From: Euborellia annulipes | Taxonomy: Eukaryota; Arthropoda; Insecta; Dermaptera; Anisolabididae | Direction: 5' to 3' | DNA: 64,000 nt | Assembly (NCBI GenBank): GCA_023213315.1 | Contig: JAKCPI010007836.1 | Location: 1-64,000, forward strand | Shown: piece by piece, positions 1 to 8,000 of the stretch | How positions within the stretch are numbered: the stretch's first letter is position 1 | Layout of the letters: every line of letters starts with the position of its first letter | The notes under the pieces: model-generated | Database searches by the model: none | Told to the model about the DNA's origin: nothing | Seen by the model: the letters and a program-made list of their open reading frames with translations, nothing else | Program-made: the position numbers and the translations under genes

Positions 1-24
1 TACATTTCATTAAATTTCTTTTAG

Positions 25-1497
25 AAATTTGGTTATCACCAAAAAAGCATATCTTTGGGGAAGGTCTCACCTCTGGACAAATACGAATTGCATTTTCCCG
101 AGGTAATAATAATTTGAAAGATCCTGAAGAGGTGGATTATGGTTGTATAATGCTACAAGCAGGAATTTTATTGGGTCGAAGTGATCGGATTGTGCAAAAT
201 CTTCCTCAGAGAATGAGAAATAGTGGATGCTGGAGCGATGAACTACATAATTTCAAATTAATTTGGAGACCCGGTATGTATCATTTAATAGAAAAAATAT
301 ACAATTAACGAAAAAAAAAAATTATTTTCTTAATTAATTGAACTGTAAATGGAAATTTGCAATTAATTCATTTATTTCTGTAGATATCAATTTTAAGCCA
401 TCTAGATCTTCATTTTCTTTATCATTTGTTGATACAAAATTAACAATTATTGGGGGGGGGGGGGGGGGGTGCTGTATCCCCGGGGCCCAGGGTGCCTCAT
501 AATACTTATTTTTTAATTTAAAATACTTATAAATCAAGCTAAGTTTGATAATATTTTTCACGTCTCAGGATAGCTAAAAACGCAGATTTCAGTGCCTAAT
601 TTTCAAAAAAATTTTCCATACCCCTGATTTGAACTTTTTAAATAATCTTTTAACTTGATTGTACCTTCGCCGAAGGAAATGCCGAAATGACCGGACCAGT
701 TTCCCACCTTTTTAAAAATAATAGGGCATGAAATTCCGATTTTTTTTTAAACACACACTTTTTTTCCCATTCACACAGTCTTTTCGGCATCTTAGGCCAT
801 TTAAGACTTTAAACTATAACCGTTATTAATGAATATATCAATTGGGGGTCCAGGCATTCTTATTTAAGCCATTTGGTATCCAAATTATATCTTCAGTATA
901 AACAGAGAAGTGGGTTTAATAATTAAAAACATTTTAATGAAAGTAAAAGTATAAACAATAATAAGAATTTAACAAAATCGTTTTTAATTTTGACCAATAT
1001 AATAAATTTTATTTATTTTATTTTAAAGAGTATCTTGAGTTTCGAGTGGATGAGCAACTTATTGGTCGAATAGTTCCTCCAAATGAGGGCTGGAAAAGTT
1101 TAAGCGACTGGAATGGCCTGTCGGATGCTGATCCTTGGGCAACTGGTTCAAAAATGTCTCCTTTTGACCAAGAGGTAGATATTTTTATAAACATGTTATT
1201 AATTAATTAAATTAATTGATATTATTTTATTTTTAGTTTTTCATTGAACTCGGAGTTGGTGTAGGAGGTTTTATAGATTTTCCAGATTTACCGCAAAGTT
1301 CGAAACCTTGGCATAACAAAGAAACTAAGGTCAGTATCAATTACAATCGAATAGATTGTCTTATTTATCTAATTCAATAATTTTATAACTTTTTTTAGGC
1401 TCAATTAAAATTTTTCCAAAACAAAAATGCTTGGATGCCGACGTGGATACCAAATGGGTCACTTAAAGTGAAGAGCGTTCGCGTTTGGTCGCTTTAA
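25..1497 (+). CDS. Beta-1,3-glucan recognition protein (GNBP), 3' exons only
   Basis: Exons 25-273, 1029-1174, 1237-1329 and 1399-1497; all junctions are GT-AG and phases agree. The 5' part lies outside the window. The product is the C-terminal part of a glycoside hydrolase family 16 fold: a tryptophan/YG-type strand, then SGQIRIAFSRGN, then FKLIWRPEYLEFRVDEQLIG, then a W-rich tail ending KSVRVWSL, the usual end of insect and crustacean glucan-binding proteins (GNBP/beta-GRP/LGBP). In active GH16 enzymes the middle strand carries E-x-D-x-x-E; here the positions are Q, R and F, so it should bind but not cut glucan, as is known for this family. Expected to be a secreted haemolymph pattern-recognition protein upstream of Toll or prophenoloxidase; that role is inferred from family. 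A possible poly(A) signal AATAAA lies at 1651-1656. Confidence 0.88.
453..893 (-). repeat. Intronic G-run and 3' part of a tRNA-SINE
   Basis: Within the first visible GNBP intron (274-1028). A long G homopolymer lies near 453-469. About 748-893 matches, on the minus strand, the tail of the SINE family seen in full at 18845-19125: the shared marks are the GCCGAAAAGACTGTGTGAATG-type tail, a TATAT linker, GGGGTCCAGGCATTC and the palindromic TTTAAGCCA block. The tRNA-like head is missing. Confidence 0.7.
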
Positions 1498-2510
1498 GTC
1501 TTTAAAAGTAAAAAAAAACACAAAGATAGAATATTTTGATAGATATAAAATAGTCCAGTAAAATAGAAAATTAAAGTGATTGTGATACAGACAAATTTTT
1601 ATGAAGTTTTATTAAATTCTCACTTTTTATGAATTTATATACATTTTTTAAATAAATATCTAAAACCCAAAATCGACCCGCTCTTATTGAAAACCCTTTA
1701 TATATAAATAAAATGAGAAAAATACAATATGGGAACACAAAATCGACAAGTTGGCTTGGAAAATAGAGAAGCAGTTAGTTGCTCTGTGACCAGCTTTCTG
1801 GGTGTACGACTATGGGCTGTGTGAGGAAATACACAGCAATTGAAAAAAGAAAAGAGCACGCATATGACTGACTCTTTAAACAGTCATAAATAGATTCTTT
1901 TGTGCTGTGACCAGTCGGTACCCTCGCTTGAACTCAAGATCCTTCCTTAACATCTTAACACTTGCAATTCAACAAGAAATTTCTCAAATTGGCAATAAAC
2001 TTGCCGGCCGAAGGCGGGCTTTGCGATTAGTATATATATACATAATTTCACTTTGCATACACCTAGTAGACGAAACTATCCTGAACAGTTGTTCATAAAC
2101 AGAAGCATTTTGAGGAGTGGGAATCGATTTATAGAAATCTATCTATAAAATCTTATTTTACTTTCTTTACCCAATAGTTAACTAAACAACTTGAAAATTT
2201 CTCAAGTGTAGAAGTGGCTGTGATGACAAAAACGTCGCGAATTTTTGGGAATTTGATAGATTTAGAGACACTCCTTTCTGGCTGCCACATCCTGCCATTG
2301 TTAAAACTTAAAAATTTACAAATGTGAAAATGATGACCTTTTTTTGGTCGACAGGTTATAAGGGGTGCTAGAGTATATTTTAGACTCTAAGGGGTGCCGA
2401 TTACTGAAAAGGTTAAGAACCGTTGATCTATTATACAAACGAAATATCACATAATATTATATAATAAATAAAGAGATACCTCATCTCGTTTGGCCTAGCA
2501 TCGATGATGG

Positions 2511-2513
<3 letters not shown>
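1498..2513. other. Spacer with repeat remnants
   Basis: GNBP 3' UTR to about 1660, then no gene I can support. Around 1780-1920 a repeat-like segment holds two CTGTGACCAG motifs. The end near 2330-2430 reads AAAAGGTTAAGAACCGTTGAT, typical of one end of hAT-type MITEs. A 63-codon frame at 1907-2098 has no recognisable features. Confidence 0.4.
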
Positions 2514-2545
<32 letters not shown>

Positions 2546-2593
2546 AAGACAAGTTTTCTCGGGTTAAGTCGCGTGGGGTGCTGAGATTTACTC

Positions 2594-2630
2594 GACGTTT
2601 CGGCTCTCCTTTTGGAGCCATTTTCAAGAG
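2594..2630 (-). ncRNA. Degenerate hammerhead-ribozyme-like motif in PLE 3' end
   Basis: Starts 8 bases beyond the PLE stop codon, same strand. Order: a CTGANGA-like box read here as TTGAAAA, a stem-loop GGCTCC/GGAGAGCC, then GAAACGTC. PLEs are known to carry short-stem-III hammerheads in their non-coding ends. The first box departs from consensus at two positions, so activity is doubtful. Confidence 0.5.
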
Positions 2631-2637
2631 AAGGAAG

Positions 2638-4473
2638 TTAGGAGGTAATGGTGGAGGGGGGTTGTTTACGGGGTCGCAGTCTTCCTGGTCCCCAGGTCAA
2701 TTTGGTGGATGACTCAGAGGCGTGGATTGGTCTCTGAGAACTGGAGGAAGGTTGGGTGTGTGTAATTGTGTTCGGTTTAGGTTGACTACGGGGCCTCAAT
2801 CTGCCTACTCCCCAAGTCGGTGTGTTGGTGGTGTGTTTGGTGGATGCCTCAGAGGTCTGGGTTTGTCTCTGAGGAATGGACAGTGGTTGGTTCTGTGTAA
2901 TCGGGTTTGTGTTTGGTTTGGGTTGACTTTGGGGCCTCAATCTGCCTACTCCCCAAGTCGGGGTGTTAGCTCTTGGTTCCCGGGGTCTCAACCTGCCTAC
3001 TCCCCAGGCCGAGAGTAACTGACTGCGAGCCGGAGGTGCAGGTCCTTTTATATCTGTTGCCGGGCATGTGGGCGTGGCTTTGGGAGTCACGTGGCTGTCT
3101 CTGATTGGCTGGGCCTGGTCTGGGGGCGTGGCTTTGGGAGTGACGTGCCTGTCTCTGGTTGGCTGGGCTTGGTCTGGGGGCGTGGCTTTGGGAGTGACGT
3201 GGCTGTCTCTGGTTGGCTGGGCCTGGTCTGGGGGCGTGGCTTGGTTTGTTGAGATGGATTTGCTGTTGGATATGTTACGTTTGTTTGTGATTGTTTGTGT
3301 TTGTTTTGGGGACGTGATATTGTTGTTTCGGGACAGTTTTGGAGTGTGTGAAGTCTTTGTATTTGTGTGAGCCTTGGTTTGGAGTTTAGGAATAAGTGTT
3401 TTCCATGTTGTTGGGAAATTGAGGGCGTAGTCTCTTTTGTTTAGACATTCAGGCCTTTTGTAAATTTCTATGGCTTCTCTTGTGATACGGGAGTGGAAGT
3501 TGTTTATTGGTTCTATTGTTTTTGTTTGTTCGAAGTTCATAATGTGTCCTGTTTCGTTATGGTGTTTTACTATTGCTGACTGAGGGTCTAGTTTTCTTAG
3601 TGCCATTTTGTGTTCGTAAATCCTGAATTGAACTCTTCTGTTAGTTTGGCCTATGTATGACCGATGACACTCGGCACAAGGAATTTCGTAGACTCCGGGG
3701 GATTCGTTTGGAATGGTGTCTTTTGGATTTCTTATTAGGTTTGATAGTTTTTGGTGTGTGGTGAAAATGGGTTTTATGTTTTTCTTTTGAAGAATGCGGC
3801 CAATTTTATCTGTTATGCCTTTTATGTATGGGAGAAATGCCTTGTGTGTGTTTGGATCTTCAGGTTCTGTTGTAGTTTGTGTTGGTGGTTTTGGTTTTGC
3901 CTCATTGTGTATGTGTTTAAGTACCTGGTGTTTGTTGTAACCATTTTGGGTTAGTGCTTCGGTTAGTTTATGTATTTCATTTTGTCGGTTTTGATTGTCG
4001 TTTAGTCTGAGGGATCGTGTTACTAGGGTGCGTATTACTGAATTTAATTGTGCTGGGTGATGGTGGGAACCGGCATTTAGATACCGATTTGTGTGGGTTG
4101 GTTTTCTGTATACTGTGTGTGAGAAACCTTCGTCTGAGTTCTTGGTGATCAGGACGTCTAAGAATGGGAGAGAGAAGTCTTTCTCGATTTCTAATGTGAA
4201 CTGGATCTGGGGATGTATTCTATTTAGATGATTTAGGAAGCTGTCCAGGTGGTTTTTGCCATGAGGCCAGATAACGAATGTGTCGTCCACGTATCGTAAC
4301 CAGCAGGTCGGTTTGTGTTGAGCGGTGTTTAAAGCTTTGTTTTCAAAGTCTTCCATGAAAATATTGGCCAACACCGGTGAGAGAGGAGAGCCCATTGGTG
4401 CCCCCTCGACCTGTTTGTAGAATTGGTTGTTGAAAGTGAAGTACGTGTTTGAGGTGCAGTGTTTGATTAATGA
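2638..4473 (-). CDS. PLE reverse transcriptase / GIY-YIG endonuclease, N-terminally truncated, with repeat-encoded C-terminal tail
   Basis: The frame is open from the TA tract at 4473 to the stop at 2638; the first in-frame ATG is at 4395, but homology extends upstream of it (YFTFNNQFYKQVEGAPMG), so that ATG is internal. Seen in order: GAPMGSPLSPVLANIFMEDFE (RT), LRYVDDTFVIW with the catalytic YVDD, SLPFLDV and YRKPTHTNRYL (thumb side), then a GIY-YIG nuclease: GVYEIPC, CHRSYIGQTNRR, R-x-YEHK. PLEs usually end soon after the nuclease. This one continues about 200 codons of proline/glutamine-rich low complexity built of an 18-residue repeat (TPPDQAQPTRDSHVTPKA type, three units) and four copies of WGVGRLRPR. 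No frameshift is seen. Confidence 0.9.
   Translation of the reverse strand, partial: SLIKHCTSNTYFTFNNQFYKQVEGAPMGSPLSPVLANIFMEDFENKALNTAQHKPTCWLRYVDDTFVIWPHGKNHLDSFLNHLNRIHPQIQFTLEIEKDFSLPFLDVLITKNSDEGFSHTVYRKPTHTNRYLNAGSHHHPAQLNSVIRTLVTRSLRLNDNQNRQNEIHKLTEALTQNGYNKHQVLKHIHNEAKPKPPTQTTTEPEDPNTHKAFLPYIKGITDKIGRILQKKNIKPIFTTHQKLSNLIRNPKDTIPNESPGVYEIPCAECHRSYIGQTNRRVQFRIYEHKMALRKLDPQSAIVKHHNETGHIMNFEQTKTIEPINNFHSRITREAIEIYKRPECLNKRDYALNFPTTWKTLIPKLQTKAHTNTKTSHTPKLSRNNNITSPKQTQTITNKRNISNSKSISTNQATPPDQAQPTRDSHVTPKATPPDQAQPTRDRHVTPKATPPDQAQPIRDSHVTPKATPTCPATDIKGPAPPARSQLLSAWGVGRLRPREPRANTPTWGVGRLRPQSQPKPNTNPITQNQPLSIPQRQTQTSEASTKHTTNTPTWGVGRLRPRSQPKPNTITHTQPSSSSQRPIHASESSTKLTWGPGRLRPRKQPPSTITS
2640..3245 (-). 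repeat. Minisatellites inside the PLE reading frame
   Basis: About 3069-3240 holds three nearly identical 54-bp units (18 codons each). About 2660-3010 holds four spaced copies of a roughly 30-bp unit translating to WG[VP]GRLRP[RQ]. Both unit arrays keep the reading frame. Confidence 0.85.
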
Positions 4474-4490
4474 TATATATATATATATAT

Positions 4491-4907
4491 ATGTGATGGC
4501 GGAAAGTGTAAAGGAACCTATTGGCTTAGTAATATTATCGGTACGGGCATTTTAGTCGAATTAGGTCAAAAATATCGATTTTTGGGATTTGATTTAATAC
4601 AATTTCAATATTTCCTATCCCCTGATTTAATCGGTAATTTTAGCTATGAGAATCGGTCGGATAAATATTACAAAATAATCAATTTAGTAACCATAAACAA
4701 ATAGTTTTTAATTGTGTTTAAATGCTTTTCCTCAAAATCCCGTTTTTTATATCTCTTACTTTGAAAGGCTGTAACCTTTTTAGTTTTTGAGATATCATAA
4801 AGTTTTGGTCTTAAAATATTCAGGGAATTATCCTTTACAATAAAATATCAATAACTCAATTTGTGAAATTTCAGACAAGAGATCTCTTTTCTCTTCCCGC
4901 ATCACAT
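4491..4907. mobile_element. Short TIR element, copy 1
   Basis: Terminal inverted repeats ATGTGATGGCGGAAAGTG and, at the other end, CCGCATCACAT. A second copy in opposite orientation lies at 59008-59402; both share an internal block with CGGTACGGGCATTTTAGTCG and GATATCATAAAG-like sequence. No coding capacity. Confidence 0.75.
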
Positions 4908-5089
4908 AAATTATGGTAAAGCTATTAAAAAACCTTAATAGAAGAAAAAAATACATAACTTAATGATATTTTATTTTTTATAGAAATAACAAATGAACAA
5001 GATATACATATTCAAGTATATATTAATTTTTTTTTTTTTGATTGGTCCTAGTATAAAAATAGTATTTAATATGAAATATATACAACTAT

Positions 5090-8000
5090 TTATTTAGCTT
5101 TTCCTTGATTAGCTACCGCTTCCATAGCTTTTTTCACAGTTTCCTCGTCGCCCAAAAACTTCATTGAAACAACTGGTTTAAAATTTTCATCTAATTCATA
5201 AAGGAACGGGATTCCAGTTGGTAAATTTAAAGCCATAATTTGTTCATCGCTGAGATCTAAAAAAAATAAAAATAAATATTTATTCCAAAGGTCAAGGGTT
5301 CGCATCCCGTCCCATGCGAAGAATTTATTTCAAATGAATTGAATACCAATCAAGGGCGGATCCAGAGGTGTTTCTCGGGGGGGGGGGGGGTAATCTGGTG
5401 TGACTCGTCGCACAGCACACTATTTTTTTTTAATTTCGGTAATTAAAAAGCGCATTCTGTATTTGGTTGCCAGAATATAAATACACATCAAATTTTTAAG
5501 TATTAATTTTAAAAATTTTACATTAAAAATAAATTTTTTTGCGAAAAAAAGGTATTTTTTTCGAATCTCGGGGGGGGGGGGGGTAATTACCCCCTTTACC
5601 CCCCCCCCCCCCTTGTATCCGCCCTTGATACCAATCAATTGAAATAAATAGGGACGGGGTCTAAATGGCCTCAGATGCCGAAAAAGACCTTAAATTAAAT
5701 AAAAAAAGATAATAATAAAATAAAAACAAACTAGAGATTTCAGGAAAGAAAGTTAGAAGAAAACGCAGCCAGAATTTTTGCTTAAAAAAAAAAATATTTC
5801 TAACAGCTGACGTTTCGGCTTGGTCAAAGCCATCCTCGGAGCTATAAACAATGAAACATTTTTCTTTTATTAATAAATTTGAACACTCACCAGGACTGTC
5901 GATATTAGTGGAATGGATAACAGGTCAGATCAGTCCAATAAAATATATAAATAAAATTTTTTTATATATTTATTATTTAATCAATTTCCAGAACTCAACT
6001 CATTTTTCTTTTATGAATATAGTTTTACAATCATTACAGAATGAAGATCATACTTGTTAGTTGTCATTATGTACATATATTTGGAATTGTATTTAGTATT
6101 AATTTTCTTAAATTAAAAACTTAATCTAATGTTATACCCAAAATTAATATTAAATACAATTTCATATATAGTACAAAATGACAACTAATATTTTATATAA
6201 TAATAATATTTTAATTCTGTAATAATGATTGTAAAACTATATTCATAAAAGAAAAATGTTTCGTTATTTATAGCTCCGAGGATGGCTTTGACCAAAGCCG
6301 AAACGTCAGCTGTTAGAAATATATTTTTTAAAGAAAGAATTCTGGCTGCGTTTTCTTCTAACTTTCTTTCCTGGTAGCCATAAAATACCTTTATCCAATC
6401 TTTAGAGTTAATTTTTTTCAAGTTTTTGTCATCTCATGCCATATAGACTTTTAAATGATTTAATTATATCAATATCCTGTCACATTAATTTATACCACCA
6501 ATTGGTATAAATTAATATTTAGGACCTAATAAAAACATTTTTAATTCCTTAACTAAAATACTAAATTAGAAATTAGCTTATTACTTACTATCCAAATGTT
6601 TAACAATTCCTCGTAAACTATTTCCATGAGCAACGATAAGTAATTGTTTTCCTTCTTTCAAAGCAGGAACGATGACCATGTTCCAATAAGGTAATGTACG
6701 ATCGATAGTGAGTTTTAATGATTCGAACATAGGAAATTCTTTTTTGTTTAGTTCGTCAATATAGCGTGGATCATCAACAATGACTGAATAGTAGGGATGA
6801 TCTTCCTTCATAGGTGGAGGGGGAACATCAAAAGATCTTCTCCAGACTTGAACCTGAAAATAAATCTTTCTTAATTATATAACTATTAATAGTACGATGT
6901 AAGTACATATTTAAAATCTTTTTCCACATTTGAGGCCATTTAGGCCCTTTCTCTAATTGAATGGGTGTCTGGAAGAAGGGAAGATGTTACATATAATTTA
7001 TATTATTATTATTATATATCGATTGGTAGGCAAATGAAATAAATCTTTCTCGCTTGGGACAGGAAACAACCAACCTCTAAACCCTAAAATCTAATGCTCT
7101 ATCTCTAAGCCACAGTAAATTTTGTTAATTTTTCAAATTGTGAAAATTTATCAAAAGTTAATTAAAAATTTGGAACTTCTGATTATTGACGACCCTGTCT
7201 CTGGACTCTCCCTTGACTTCCTCCTTTAATCTATTATTTTGGAAAAAAATAAAAGGAGATAGGAGATGATGGTCCTCCGTCTGGTGTCAGCTATTTATTG
7301 ATTTCCTTCGCTACCCTCTTCAGACCTTGGAGCAGGGCTCTTTTAACTCCAGCTGGCGGCGATTAAGAGAGAAAAAGAGGCAATGTTTGGTCAGAGAACA
7401 AGGAAAGTTGCTCTTAATGAGATGTTGGCAACCAACGCCGTCATCAACAAGCAAATGCAATGCCAGGCAGGGCTTCGCCAAGAGAGTCGAAATGGATCGA
7501 GTTCTAGCGATAAATTGACATCTCACCAAGATTTAGACAAGGAAGGTAGGCTGGGGAATTACAGAAGAATTATTTTTTTCCATTTTTCAAAGACTTAGGC
7601 AGGCAAAATATATAAATTTAAATAATTTCTGAAACGGCGCACTCTAAAATGCGGCTCTTGGAAGCATAACGTAGTCCATCCTCAGAGCATCATAATTAAT
7701 TATACAATAAAATATGTGGAGCGTGTTTGTATTTATATAAAAGGAATGGGATTTCGTAAGCCATCTAATTTAAAATCATACTTGTTGTTCTCCATATTTT
7801 GCTGCTGTCTCCGCCTTATTTAACCCGGTCAATCCTCCATAATGTCGTTCATTTAAACGCCAGGTTTTATGAATTTTAACATTGGGTTGGTCAATTTCTT
7901 TAAGAATTGATGATAACGTGTCTTGAGCTCTGGTTAATAATGAAGTATGGGCTTCATCGAAAATCAAACATTCTTTATTTATTGATTTCCCAGCTTCTTC

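Larger units (their letters stand above)
2542..4473 (-). mobile_element. Penelope-like retroelement, 5'-truncated
   Basis: Contains the 3' half of a PLE reverse transcriptase plus GIY-YIG endonuclease and a 3' non-coding end. Both edges sit in (TA)n tracts: 2516-2541 on the 3' side and 4474-4490 on the 5' side. This fits insertion into, or target duplication within, a TA microsatellite. At the 5' edge a separate TIR element (4491-4907) abuts the tract. The fingers and the first RT motifs are missing, so the copy is dead on arrival. Confidence 0.93.
5738..6375. mobile_element. Foldback element with hammerhead-like motif in each arm
   Basis: In Pgam intron 3. Outer arms about 5745-5848 and 6264-6371 are inverted copies. 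Inner arms about 6003-6110 and 6144-6256 are a second inverted stretch, with an unpaired insert (about 5850-6000) in the left half. Both arms carry GAAACGTC with a CCGAGGA box. No reading frame of note. Confidence 0.8.

Noticed and set aside
2722..3370. Two plus-strand frames rich in Gly/Trp/Val repeats
   Set aside because: They are shadows of the repeat-encoded tail of the minus-strand PLE protein.
5884..5930. Possible extra Pgam exon flanked by splice-like signals
   Set aside because: Pgam exons 3 and 4 join in phase with standard length without it; the segment is the unpaired insert of a foldback.
7320..7598. Overlapping frames on both strands in Pgam intron 2
   Set aside because: No splice-compatible context or recognisable motif, and both strands are open, which suggests GC-richer transposon debris.
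7620..7700. Hammerhead-like motif in Pgam intron 2
   Set aside because: CTGAGGA is present on the minus strand, but no GAAA with a pairing stem follows at the right distance.
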